DNA of 64,000 nt from JAHBXL01 sp964409775 (GCA_964409775.1 CAYPEI010000012.1:37179-101178); one strand, 5' to 3'. Shown: positions 52,334 through 61,149, numbered from the stretch's first letter. Numbers and translations: made by a program. Notes: generated by a model from the sequence alone, not told the origin.

Positions 52334-54133
52334 TCAGCAGCCGTTGAACCAGCGGCTGAGGAACGCGAAGAGATCGGGAACGCTCACGCCGCCCGCTCCG
52401 TCGATGTCCGCGCGGATCCGCGCGGCGAAGTAGTCGCTCAGATAGGCGAAGATGTCCGGAACGCCCGCGGAACCGCTCCCGTCGTAGTCGGCGATGCACG
52501 TCTTCTCGCACCCCGACGAGCCGCAGAAGAGCGTCACCCGCGCGACGGTCGAACGGGCCTGACCGTTGGGCGCGGCCGGATCGCTCACGATCCACTGCAT
52601 CCACACCTGCTGACCCGGCGTCACACGCCCGGCCGCCAGCGGCCAGTGCCACGTGGCGACCCCCGCGGTGCCCGCGGCGTTCTTGATCTCTACCGGGCTC
52701 CACACTTCGTTGGGGTTGATGCGGCCGTTGACCGGCGGGGCGAGGCTCACCGCCAGTTGCGCCATGGAACCGCCGAGCGCCGCCGCGGCGTCGAGTCCGA
52801 CCCGGTACTCCAGATTGCCGATCATCGACGGGGCCTGCACAACGATCCGCGGCACGACGCCGCCCGTCCCGGCAACCCCGCCGCCCAGCAGCACCGCCTG
52901 GTCCGCCGGACGGTCGACAAACAGCGTCGGCCGATCGAAGGGGAACTGCTGGTTGGCGACCCGCGCATCGGTCAGCCCGCCCGTCAGGAAGTCGACGATC
53001 GTCTGCGCAACCGGCGGCGGGAGATTCGGCGGCGGGAGCAGCAGCGGATCGCGGTTGTCCGGGAACTGGGGCGGCCCGGCATAGAAGCCCAGCACCTGCT
53101 GCAGCGTGTTGAACTGCCCGTTGTGCATGAACGTCTGCTTGAGATTCACGTTCCGAAGCGACGGCACCTTGAACCTGCCGCGGTCAGCGACGTTCCCGGT
53201 CACCGCCTGCCGGCCGTTGTCCTCGGCGATGGGACGCAGGCCGATGTTCCGGAACGAGTTGTTGGAGAACAGCGGCGGCGTGTGGCACGCGATACAACCG
53301 ACCGCCTGGAAGTTCTGCCAGCCCTGCTGCTGTTGAGGAGAAAGGCCGCCCGGCTGCTGCGCCTGCGAGCGGTCCCACGGCGAATCGTTGGAGATCAGCG
53401 TGCGCTCATACGTCGCGACCGCCATCGCGATGCGCGACGCGGTGATCTCGTCATCGCCGAACGCCGCGGCGAAGAGCGCGGGATACCCGGGACTCGTCGC
53501 CAGCGCGGCCGCGACATCCGCAGGATGATTGGTCGCCAGCGCCAAGGGCCGCACACGGGTCAGTTTCACCGTGAGTTCATTCCAGTTGGTGCCCTGGTGC
53601 GCCATCTCGACATCGCTCACCGGCGGCGCGACCACTTGGCTCTCCAGCCCGCCCCCGTTCGGGATGACCACCGCTCCGGACACAGGGTCGACAAACTGGC
53701 TGCGGGCCCGCCCGTCCCAGAACAGGTCAACGGCGTACGCCGCGTTGATCATCGAGTTGGCGGCGCGCGTGGTGACCTGCGGGGCGAGGTTGAACAGCGT
53801 GCTGCGGATGTAGTCGTTCACCGCATCCGAACGGATCACGCCGGGAGAGCCGCGAACGTCATCGGGCGTACCAGTGATGCCGTCCAGACCCGGGTGCACA
53901 GCGATGCGGTTGTCCGCGCCCGCGCGAGAGGGCACATGGCAGGTGCCGCACGACACCACGTTGCTCGTCGAGAGTTGCTCATCCCAGAACAGCATCTTGC
54001 CCAGCACGCGTTTGGCTTCCGTGATCGGGTTCTGGGGCGGGACCGGCGGGGGAAGCAGCGTCTGAGCCGCGGCGAGCGGTGTCAGGGCAAACAGCGCGAG
54101 GTAGGCGATGGACGACCTGGCCATGCTGGACAT
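52334..54133 (-). CDS. Di-haem cytochrome c peroxidase-like protein with dockerin tail
   Basis: A 599-residue exported protein. The signal peptide ends near residue 23 (LAAAQ). Two haem-binding CXXCH motifs, CGTCH (62-66) and CIACH (about 280-284), with the intervening sequence match the MauG/CcpA di-haem peroxidase family. After about residue 430 comes a beta-rich domain, then the last 55 residues carry two Asp-rich calcium-type repeats (DYDGSGSAGVPDIFAYLSDYF and DIDGAGGVSVPDLFAFLSRWF) and end in NGC, a GC-type dockerin. Fusion of a peroxidase and a dockerin suggests attachment to the cell surface or a complex. GAGG supports the ATG at 54133. Confidence 0.9.
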   Translation of the reverse strand: MSSMARSSIAYLALFALTPLAAAQTLLPPPVPPQNPITEAKRVLGKMLFWDEQLSTSNVVSCGTCHVPSRAGADNRIAVHPGLDGITGTPDDVRGSPGVIRSDAVNDYIRSTLFNLAPQVTTRAANSMINAAYAVDLFWDGRARSQFVDPVSGAVVIPNGGGLESQVVAPPVSDVEMAHQGTNWNELTVKLTRVRPLALATNHPADVAAALATSPGYPALFAAAFGDDEITASRIAMAVATYERTLISNDSPWDRSQAQQPGGLSPQQQQGWQNFQAVGCIACHTPPLFSNNSFRNIGLRPIAEDNGRQAVTGNVADRGRFKVPSLRNVNLKQTFMHNGQFNTLQQVLGFYAGPPQFPDNRDPLLLPPPNLPPPVAQTIVDFLTGGLTDARVANQQFPFDRPTLFVDRPADQAVLLGGGVAGTGGVVPRIVVQAPSMIGNLEYRVGLDAAAALGGSMAQLAVSLAPPVNGRINPNEVWSPVEIKNAAGTAGVATWHWPLAAGRVTPGQQVWMQWIVSDPAAPNGQARSTVARVTLFCGSSGCEKTCIADYDGSGSAGVPDIFAYLSDYFAARIRADIDGAGGVSVPDLFAFLSRWFNGC

Positions 54134-54514
54134 GCGAGACCTCGGAGAAAAGGGGGGCGGGTCTTCCGGGGCGTTCGCCCCGTTCGACATTGTCGCGGCC
54201 CGTCCACCGGCGCTGGGCCGCAAGGCGCCTTGAACTCTCCCGGGGGACAGGTCGTGGTCCGCGAGGGGTTCCGGCGGGCTGAACGGGGTGGCCATCAGGA
54301 TATTGCAACCCGCAGGCGAACCACCGGAATGCAGCCGCCATTCCCTCCCCGCGGAGAACGGCCACGCGGGTGTGACGGCACTCCCTGCACTCTTGATTGA
54401 CGTCGATTTCGCAGATTTTGCCTGCCACGGCCAAGGCCGTATCCGAATCTTCACTGTCGGCAAGATTCGCGGCGACAACCCGCAGAGCCCGGCCGCGCGC
54501 ACGAAACCTCAGAG
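54134..54514. other. 381-nt intergenic region with palindromes
   Basis: No gene is supported; the minus-strand frame running into it is low-quality coding. It contains a perfect 14-bp palindrome ACGGCCAAGGCCGT (54427-54440), a perfect 8-bp inverted repeat with a 10-nt spacer (CGAATCTT 54444-54451, AAGATTCG 54462-54469), and a stem CGGGGC-GTTC-GCCCCG (54167-54182) in the peroxidase leader. Confidence 0.6.
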
Positions 54515-57073
54515 TCATCCCCGCACCGCGCCGAGCAGTTCCCGGGGCTGCTTCCTCGCGAGGGCAATCACCGCCGGCGCCGCCGCGGCCAGGGTGATGG
54601 CGATGACCGTCGCCCAGCCCGCGGCCGCGGGAACGATCGGGATCCGGAGCGAGAGCACGATGCCCAGCAGCCGTTCGTACATGTGCTGCCCGCCCCACGA
54701 CGCGTGCACGCCCATCATCGTCCCGACAACACAGGCCGCCAACGCGACCAGCGTCGCCTCCGCCAGGACCAGCCGCGCGAGCAGCCCCTGCTGCGCACCG
54801 ATGGCACGCAGCACGCCGAACTCGAACTGCCGGGCCTGGATCCCCGCGACGATCAGGTTCGCCACGCCGAAGCACGCGACCAGCATCGCGCAGATCGCGA
54901 CCACCGACGACACCAGCAGCGAGCCGCTCAGGAACTTGCTGATCTCGCTCTTGATCTGCCGGCCCGAGCCGGCCGCGATCACCTCGAACCCGCCCGCCTT
55001 CCGGAGTTCCTTCATCGCCCGCTCGTCGGAGATGTCTTTGTCAAGCGAGATCTGGATGAGTTGGATCCCGGTGTTGCCGAACAGGTTTTTCAGGTCCTCG
55101 CGCGAGCCGAACACCGCGTTCACCGCCTGGTCGAGGTACTCATCGCCGATGTCGAAGAACTTGCTGGCGATGTCGAGCCCCGGCGATGCGACCACGCCGG
55201 CGATCTCGAACGTGTACGGCTTGTCGTTGTAGTGGAGCGTGAGTGAGTCCCCGACGCCCAGTCCCCGCGCGACGCGGAACTCCTTGGCGATGAGCACCGC
55301 CCCGCCGTGCTTGAGTTTCCGGAGCGCCTCGGCGGGGTCGCCCTCGATCCACGTCAGCCGGGTCATCTGAAAGAACGGCTCCGGCTCGAACGCGACAAAC
55401 GACGTCGTGGGGTTCGAGATCGCCCGAACGCCGAACGCGTCGGTGCGGAAGTTCTGGATCGTCACGGCGCACGTCGCCGTTACGAACGGAAGCCTGCTGA
55501 TGCGTTCCTGTGTGCGCGGCGTCATCGCCAGTCCGCTCGCAAACGCGTCGGGGAACGTGAGCGAACCCAGCCAGTCGCGCATGATCGCCCGCCCGTTGGT
55601 CCAGATGGCGATCATGATCGCCAGACCGACCATCATCGCCCCCGCGGTGAAGCCGAACCGGTACGGCGACGCCAGGATCGTGCGGACCAGAACGCCCGGC
55701 GGCAGCCTGAACATCCGCGAGATCACCGGTCCGGCAAACCGCGTCACCAGAACCATCACGGGAACCGAAAGCAGGAAGTACCCCGTGAAGACGCACGGAA
55801 GGCCGACGATCATGTCGAGCCAGAAGACGACCTGCGCATCGCGCGGGACCGTCAGGATGCAGACGTGAATCACGGCCAGCGCCACGCCCGTGAGCAGGCA
55901 CAGGATGATGCCGCGACGCGACGGCGGGCGAGCGCGGACCACCATCGCCTCCAGCGGGCTGGTTCGTGATGCGCGAACCGCCGGCCACAGCGCCCCGACC
56001 AGCCCGGCGCCCACCGAGCCCAGGAACGCCAGCGCCAGGCCGAACCAGTTGATCGCCAGCCCGCCGGGGAGTTGGTCGGGGAAGAGCCTCACCATCACAT
56101 AGGCGCCGAGGATGCCGATCGGGATCCCGATGAGCGCACCCAGCGAACCCACGATCAATCCGACCGCCAGTTGGCTCTCGGCCAGTTGCGGCTTCGTCCC
56201 GCCGATGCACCGCAGCACGGCCAGTTCGCGCTGCCGTTCGTTCACATTCGTGCTCAGGCCGGTCATGATGATGAACGCGGCCGAGAGAAAACTGAGCATC
56301 GACGCGATCGTCATCCCGATCTGGCTGGACTGCAGGTTCTTGTCGAGCCCGCTCGTCACCTTGCTCGCCGGTCGGAGCACGATCCCCTTCTCGAACTCCC
56401 CCGCCCGGCTCTCGGCCAGGCGCTCGGCCTGCACGCCCGGCTTCAGCAGGATGTCGATCTCCCGCAGTTTCCCCGGCCGGTCCGCCGCCGCCGCCATCGC
56501 CGACACCGTCACAAACGCTTCGAACCGGCTGAGCATCCCCAGCGGCGGACGCTTGGCGATCCCCACGACCGTGAACGAGATCGGATCGCCGAACCGCTGC
56601 ACATTCAGCGTGTCCCCCACCACCGCTTCAAGATCGGCCGCGGCGGCATCATCAAGCACGATCTCCCCGTCGGCCTGCACGGCCCGGCCCGCGAGCATGT
56701 CCTGCGGGCGGATCCGATACTCCCGATCCGGCATCACCCCGTTGCCGATCGCCGTTGCGTCCTTGCCCGTCCGCGGATTGACCAGCGACAGCGCGCCCTG
56801 CAGCCGCCCGACCGCCAGCGCGGTCTCGGGCCATCCTTCAACCTGCCGGAGCACGGATTCGTCGAACACGTCCTTTCCCACCCGCTGGATGCGGAGGTCC
56901 GCCGCGCCCACGGTCTGCTCGACCTTCCTGCGGATGCCGGCGTGCAGCGAGGCCATCGCGCACGCGACCGCGGCGATCAGCGCGGCCGACAGCGCGACGC
57001 TGGCGACGAGCAGCGCCGTGCGGCTACGCCGTATGGACAAGTTGCTGATAGCAAGACGCCACGCCGGCCGCAT
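54515..57073 (-). CDS. FtsX-like ABC transporter permease
   Basis: An 852-residue membrane protein. The N-terminal helix (about 15-40) is followed by a periplasmic MacB-PCD-like domain (about 45-240) and FtsX membrane segments (about 260-380), with a second copy of the membrane/periplasmic unit in the C-terminal half, ending in three helices. This layout is typical of LolCE/MacB-like or lipoprotein-release permeases with eight to ten segments. It overlaps the ATPase gene by 50 nt. Confidence 0.88.
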   Translation of the reverse strand: MRPAWRLAISNLSIRRSRTALLVASVALSAALIAAVACAMASLHAGIRRKVEQTVGAADLRIQRVGKDVFDESVLRQVEGWPETALAVGRLQGALSLVNPRTGKDATAIGNGVMPDREYRIRPQDMLAGRAVQADGEIVLDDAAAADLEAVVGDTLNVQRFGDPISFTVVGIAKRPPLGMLSRFEAFVTVSAMAAAADRPGKLREIDILLKPGVQAERLAESRAGEFEKGIVLRPASKVTSGLDKNLQSSQIGMTIASMLSFLSAAFIIMTGLSTNVNERQRELAVLRCIGGTKPQLAESQLAVGLIVGSLGALIGIPIGILGAYVMVRLFPDQLPGGLAINWFGLALAFLGSVGAGLVGALWPAVRASRTSPLEAMVVRARPPSRRGIILCLLTGVALAVIHVCILTVPRDAQVVFWLDMIVGLPCVFTGYFLLSVPVMVLVTRFAGPVISRMFRLPPGVLVRTILASPYRFGFTAGAMMVGLAIMIAIWTNGRAIMRDWLGSLTFPDAFASGLAMTPRTQERISRLPFVTATCAVTIQNFRTDAFGVRAISNPTTSFVAFEPEPFFQMTRLTWIEGDPAEALRKLKHGGAVLIAKEFRVARGLGVGDSLTLHYNDKPYTFEIAGVVASPGLDIASKFFDIGDEYLDQAVNAVFGSREDLKNLFGNTGIQLIQISLDKDISDERAMKELRKAGGFEVIAAGSGRQIKSEISKFLSGSLLVSSVVAICAMLVACFGVANLIVAGIQARQFEFGVLRAIGAQQGLLARLVLAEATLVALAACVVGTMMGVHASWGGQHMYERLLGIVLSLRIPIVPAAAGWATVIAITLAAAAPAVIALARKQPRELLGAVRG

Positions 57074-57854
57074 CGAGACCCTCCGTGTCGATCGTCCCGT
57101 GCATCTGGCCGTCGCGGAGGACGAACACTCGCCCGCAGTGGGCGGCCGCGGCCGGCTCATGGGTCACCATCAGGACCGTCGTCGCTTCCTTCTTCGCGAT
57201 CGTCGCGAGCAACTCCCACAGGCGGTTGGACGACGCCGAATCGAGATTCCCTGTCGGCTCGTCGGCCAGCAGGATGCGAGGCGCAAACAGCAGCGACCTC
57301 GCGATCGCCACTCGCTGCTGCTCGCCGCCGGAGAGCGCATCGGGCCGGTGACCCGCCCGCGCGGCCACGCCCAGCGCTTCGAGCAGATGTCGCGCCCGGT
57401 CACGCAGTTCCGCCGGCTTGCGGCCGGCGAGCATGCCCGGCAACTCCACGTTCTCCAGCGCGGTCAGCGTGGGGATCAGGTTGAACTGCTGAAACACGAT
57501 CCCGATGTGGTCGCGCCGAAAGTCGGTCAACTCCCGCTCACTCAGCAGGTGCAGCGGCCGTCCGCCCACGTGCACCTCGCCCTGGTCCGGCGTGTCGAGC
57601 GCCCCCAGCAGGTGCAGCAGCGTGCTCTTGCCCGAGCCCGAGGCGCCCATGATGGCGTAGAAGCCCGGCTGGGTCACCTCCAGGTTCACGCCGCGAAGAG
57701 CGTGCACGTCCTCCCCCGCGAGGTGGTAGGACTTGTGCACGTTGATGCACCGAACCGATCCGGCCTCGTCGGGCGGAGACGCGGCGCGGGAACCCGCCGC
57801 GCCGGTCCGCGAAACAGCGTCGGGCTTGGGGAGAACTGTGGGCGAGTGCGTCAC
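57024..57854 (-). CDS. ABC transporter ATPase (LolD/MacB type)
   Basis: A 276-residue ATPase with a Pro/Ala-rich leader of 30 residues. Walker A is GASGSGKST, the signature is LSGGEQQR, Walker B is ILLADEPTGNLD, and the H-loop is VTHEP. The LolD/MacB subfamily pattern (DFRRDHIGIVFQQFNLIPTLTALENVELP) fits the FtsX-type permease downstream. The GTG start overlaps the gcvH stop (GTGA). Confidence 0.93.
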   Translation of the reverse strand: MTHSPTVLPKPDAVSRTGAAGSRAASPPDEAGSVRCINVHKSYHLAGEDVHALRGVNLEVTQPGFYAIMGASGSGKSTLLHLLGALDTPDQGEVHVGGRPLHLLSERELTDFRRDHIGIVFQQFNLIPTLTALENVELPGMLAGRKPAELRDRARHLLEALGVAARAGHRPDALSGGEQQRVAIARSLLFAPRILLADEPTGNLDSASSNRLWELLATIAKKEATTVLMVTHEPAAAAHCGRVFVLRDGQMHGTIDTEGLDAAGVASCYQQLVHTA

Positions 57855-58231
57855 GAGTACTGCTTGGAATATGCCGCGGCGTCCATCAGTTTGGAGAGCC
57901 CGGACTTGTCGGAAACCCGGATCTTGACCAGCCAGCCCTTGCCGTAGGGGTCGGAGTTGAGAATCGAAGGATCGTCGATGACGGCCTTGTTGACCTCCAC
58001 GATCTCACCCGGCGCGGCCGAGTAGATATCGCTGGTCGTCTTGACGGACTCGACCTCGCCCACCGCGCCGCCGGCCCCCACCTTCGTCCCCGCGGGCTTC
58101 AGTTCCGCGTACGTGACGTCGGTCAGTTGATCGACCGCGAACTGGGTCAGTCCGAGGGTCAGGGTGTCGCCCTCGAGTTTGTGCCACTCGTGGCTGTCGG
58201 AATACACGCGATCGGCGGGTGCTGCGGCCAT
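57851..58231 (-). CDS. gcvH: Glycine cleavage system H protein
   Basis: A 126-residue lipoyl-carrier protein moving the aminomethyl group between P and T proteins. The lipoylated lysine is Lys64 in ESVKTTSD; HEWHKLEGDTLTLGLTQFA is the N-terminal hallmark. GAGG lies 11 nt before the ATG. No gcvT or gcvP genes are adjacent; it heads an operon with an ABC transporter, an uncommon setting. Confidence 0.95.
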   Translation of the reverse strand: MAAAPADRVYSDSHEWHKLEGDTLTLGLTQFAVDQLTDVTYAELKPAGTKVGAGGAVGEVESVKTTSDIYSAAPGEIVEVNKAVIDDPSILNSDPYGKGWLVKIRVSDKSGLSKLMDAAAYSKQYS

Positions 58232-58377
58232 GGGGTGAGGGTCCTCATGCGAACAAGGGGTTCGGGAACCGGACAGAAATGGATGCTAGGTGGACCGGCC
58301 TCGACCTTCGAACCCGGTGCGGTTTGCCCGCCGGGAATGCCCTTTCCGCACGCCCCGGGCGTGCGCACCCGCCGGGC

Positions 58378-58383
58378 TATGCT
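58378..58383 (+). promoter_or_regulatory. -10-like element of the coaX-like gene, leaderless spacing
   Basis: TATGCT ends 6 nt before the ATG at 58390 without any Shine-Dalgarno. Confidence 0.5.
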
Positions 58384-58389
58384 CCGCCC

Positions 58390-59181
58390 ATGGTGTCATC
58401 GATGCTGGTGGTCTCGGTCGGCAACACGCGGACGCGGTTTGCCCGGCTGGAAGAGGGCAAACTCCAGCCCTCCCGAGTGGTCGACAACGCCGATATCGCC
58501 GGCGCGAGCGCCGCGGCGATCGACGCCGCGACCGGGGCCTCGGGCACGCTCCCGGTGCTGATGGCCAGCGTGAACGACCCCGCCGCGGACCGCCTCGAGC
58601 AGGCGCTCGAAGGCGCCGGGTGCCGGGTGACGCGGTTCGTGCGCGACATCCCCATCCCCATTCAGAACACGCTGGAGGACGACTCGACCGTGGGCCAGGA
58701 CCGGCTGCTCGATGCGCTCGGGGCGTTCAGCCGATCGCAGCAGGCGTGCATCGTGATCGACGCGGGGACGGCGGTCACCGTCGACTTTGTTGACGGCCAG
58801 GGCGTGTTCCACGGCGGCGCGATCGCGCCCGGCGCAAGGATGATGCTCCGCGCAATGCACCAGCACACCGCGGCACTGCCCGAGGTGAACCTGTCGCCGG
58901 AACTGCTCAGCGCCGCCTCGCCCTTCGGCAAAACGACCTCTGAGGCCATGGCGCTCGGGGTGGCCGGCGCTGTCCGGGGCCTGGTGCACCTGCTCATCGA
59001 CCGTTACGCCGAGTTTTACGGCGCTTATCCGCGCGTCGTGGCCACGGGAGGCGATGCAGCGCTGCTCTTTGAGGGGGACGACCTTGTTGAGCACATCGTG
59101 CCCGATCTGACTCTGGTGGGCATGGTCGCCGCGGCCGAGGCCATCGATCGCGACGATGGCGACAACGAAGACGAATCATGA
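58390..59181 (+). CDS. coaX: Type III pantothenate kinase-like protein
   Basis: A 263-residue protein with the CoaX plan: N-terminal GNTRTRF phosphate motif, VGQDRLLDALGAF, IVIDAGTAVTVDFVDGQGVFHGGAIAPGARMM, TSEAMALGVAGAVRGLV and VVATGGDA. CoaX phosphorylates pantothenate, the first step of coenzyme A synthesis. The first motif, normally DxGNT, reads SVGNT with Ser9 in place of the conserved Asp. It may be functional with a variant active site or have another role. The start is supported by the -10 element; the stop overlaps the GTPase start (ATGA). Confidence 0.82.
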   Translation: MVSSMLVVSVGNTRTRFARLEEGKLQPSRVVDNADIAGASAAAIDAATGASGTLPVLMASVNDPAADRLEQALEGAGCRVTRFVRDIPIPIQNTLEDDSTVGQDRLLDALGAFSRSQQACIVIDAGTAVTVDFVDGQGVFHGGAIAPGARMMLRAMHQHTAALPEVNLSPELLSAASPFGKTTSEAMALGVAGAVRGLVHLLIDRYAEFYGAYPRVVATGGDAALLFEGDDLVEHIVPDLTLVGMVAAAEAIDRDDGDNEDES

Positions 59182-60194
59182 GCAGCGCCGGCATGCCGCT
59201 GACCTGGTCGCTCGCCACGGCGTGGCCGGCGCGGGGCGCGATCGCCGTCGTGCAGGTGCGGGGCGACGGAGTCGATCAACTGCTGCGGGGCCTGGGCGCG
59301 GGCGACGTTGAGCCGGGTCGAGTCGCGCTGCGCGAAGTCGCGGGGGTCGACCGCTGCGTGCTCGCTCGATTCGATGACCGCACGCTCCTCATGTTCCCGC
59401 ACGCCGGGAAGCGCATCGTGGAGCGAATCACGGACACGCTTGCGGCACACGGCGCGGCCCGGGCACCCCAGGATGCATGGTCGCTGTATCCCGAAGCGCA
59501 CGACGAAGTGGAAGCCAGGATGCTGGCAGCGCTCGCCGACGCCGCGAGCCCGCTGGCAATCGACCTCCTGCTCGACCAGCCGCGGCGGTGGCGCGCTGCG
59601 CGGCAGATCGGCGAGGTTGATGAATCGACGGCCCGAGTGCTGTCTCGCCTGATCCGGCCGCCGCTCGTCGCCGCGGTGGGCCTGCCGAACGTCGGAAAGT
59701 CCAGCCTGCTCAACGCGCTGGCCGGAAGAGACGTGAGCGTCGTCGCGGATGCGCCGGGCACGACGCGGGATCACGTGGGCGCGACGCTCGACCTCGGGGG
59801 GCTCGCGGTCCGGTGGATGGACTGCCCCGGCCTCGGCGGGACCGATCGCGATCCGCTGCAAGCCGAGTCACAGGAGTTGGCGATGGCGGCGGCGGCCGCC
59901 GCCGACCTGCTTGTTGTCTGCGGCGATGCCCCCTCCGGCTTTCCCGACGACACCCTGCTGCCGGCTGAGCCCGGGCGTGTCATCGTTGCCCTGAGGACCG
60001 ATCTGGGCCTCCCGGCGGGCTGGCCGGGCACCGGGGTGGAAGTAAGTGTGCGGCAAGGCAAGGGCCTTGGCATGCTGGTCGGCGTGCTGCGGGAGCACCT
60101 TGTGCCCGAAAAATGCCTGCGGGATACCAGGGCGTGGAGGTTCTGGGACGTTGCCGATGGCCTTGCGGGTCGATGTAAGCATGGTTGTGCGTAG
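59178..60194 (+). CDS. MnmE-like GTPase with degenerate G motifs
   Basis: A 338-residue protein. Residues 15-35 (WPARGAIAVVQVRGDG) recall the N-terminus of the tRNA-modification GTPase MnmE. The G domain has G1 GLPNVGKSS (about 168-176) and the DAPGTTRDHV G2 region. The G3 motif is DCPG rather than DTAG, and no NKxD is present at the expected G4 (ALRTDLG instead). It is about 110 residues shorter than MnmE and lacks most of the C-terminal helical domain, but keeps a terminal cysteine (KHGCA). An MnmE-derived protein with altered nucleotide specificity is the best reading. Coupled to coaX. Confidence 0.72.
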   Translation: MSSAGMPLTWSLATAWPARGAIAVVQVRGDGVDQLLRGLGAGDVEPGRVALREVAGVDRCVLARFDDRTLLMFPHAGKRIVERITDTLAAHGAARAPQDAWSLYPEAHDEVEARMLAALADAASPLAIDLLLDQPRRWRAARQIGEVDESTARVLSRLIRPPLVAAVGLPNVGKSSLLNALAGRDVSVVADAPGTTRDHVGATLDLGGLAVRWMDCPGLGGTDRDPLQAESQELAMAAAAAADLLVVCGDAPSGFPDDTLLPAEPGRVIVALRTDLGLPAGWPGTGVEVSVRQGKGLGMLVGVLREHLVPEKCLRDTRAWRFWDVADGLAGRCKHGCA

Positions 60195-60246
60195 ACTTTG
60201 GGCTTGCGGCGGGTGTTCCCGACGCGGATTGGTTCTGGAGCCTGGA

Positions 60247-61128
60247 ATGGAAGATCGCATCCAAGGTGGACTGAAGGAAGGCGCCGGACTCGAAGAGAGC
60301 CGGCTCAACACCGAGTTCATCGATTTCCTCCGCAAGTGGTCCACGCCGGTGCTCATGGTGATCGCCGCGGTCGCGGGTTCCTACTTCCTCTATGGCAAGT
60401 ACCAGGTTTCGCGCGATGCCGCGATGGCCCGGGCCTTCGCCGACCTCGACGCCGCGGTCGTGTCCCGCAATCCTGGTTCACTCATCCGCGTCGCCGAAGA
60501 ACAGAGCGGCAAGGCCGCGGTCCCGCTGCTGGCGCGGCTGGCCGCGGCGGACCTGTACCTCGAATCGTCTCGCACCGGCGTTCCCGCGGGGATCGCCCTT
60601 GAGCCCTCGGGCTCGCTCCCGGAGGGAACAACGCTTCTCACCGCCGACGAGCGAACCGCCCAACTCGGCAAGGCCGCGGCGGAATATGAAGCGGTGTTTG
60701 CCGCTGCCGGACGCGACGACGGAATGGCCATCCACGCCATCAGCGCCCTGTTCGGCTTGGCGAGCGTGGCCGAGTCGCGCGGCGACATGGCCAAGGCCCG
60801 CGAGCGGTACACCCAACTCATCGACCTGGCCAAGCGCGTCGGGTTCGTGCGCGAAGCCGCGGCGGCGCAGAAGCGGATCGACACGCTGCCCTCGCTGGAG
60901 ACCATGCCGCGGATCTTCACGCAGAATGACCTGTACGTCGTGAAGAGCGCGGCCAATCCCATCCAGGTCAAGACCGCGGACGGGTCGGTTGTGACGATCG
61001 ACGCCGGGGCGACGACCCCCGGCGCGGCAGGCCCGGCGGCCGGAGCCCCCGGCGAGCCCGCACCGAAGGAAGAGACCCCCAAGGGCGAACCGCAGCCCCA
61101 GCCGGCGCCCGCCAATCCGGGCCGCTGA
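60247..61128 (+). CDS. Membrane-anchored TPR-like protein (YfgM-like)
   Basis: A 293-residue protein. Residues 1-30 are cytoplasmic, 31-50 are a membrane helix, and the rest is a helical TPR-like periplasmic domain (AAAEYEAVFAAAGRDD...ALFGLASVAESRGDMAKARERYTQLI). The Pro-rich tail is disordered. The arrangement resembles YfgM, an ancillary SecYEG-associated chaperone, but identity is low. GGAG lies about 8 nt before the ATG. It precedes the pseudouridine synthase by 21 nt. Confidence 0.65.
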   Translation: MEDRIQGGLKEGAGLEESRLNTEFIDFLRKWSTPVLMVIAAVAGSYFLYGKYQVSRDAAMARAFADLDAAVVSRNPGSLIRVAEEQSGKAAVPLLARLAAADLYLESSRTGVPAGIALEPSGSLPEGTTLLTADERTAQLGKAAAEYEAVFAAAGRDDGMAIHAISALFGLASVAESRGDMAKARERYTQLIDLAKRVGFVREAAAAQKRIDTLPSLETMPRIFTQNDLYVVKSAANPIQVKTADGSVVTIDAGATTPGAAGPAAGAPGEPAPKEETPKGEPQPQPAPANPGR

Positions 61129-61149
61129 CCGAGCCTGCAACAATCCGCC

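Noticed and set aside
54288..55232. A plus-strand frame over the peroxidase upstream region and permease 3' end
   Set aside because: Most of it is antisense to the permease; the part in the gap is Ser/Ala/Pro-rich without conserved motifs.
58232..58389. A possible glycine riboswitch before gcvH
   Set aside because: The gap has no recognisable glycine-aptamer conserved core and is mostly the 5' region of the divergent coaX-like gene.
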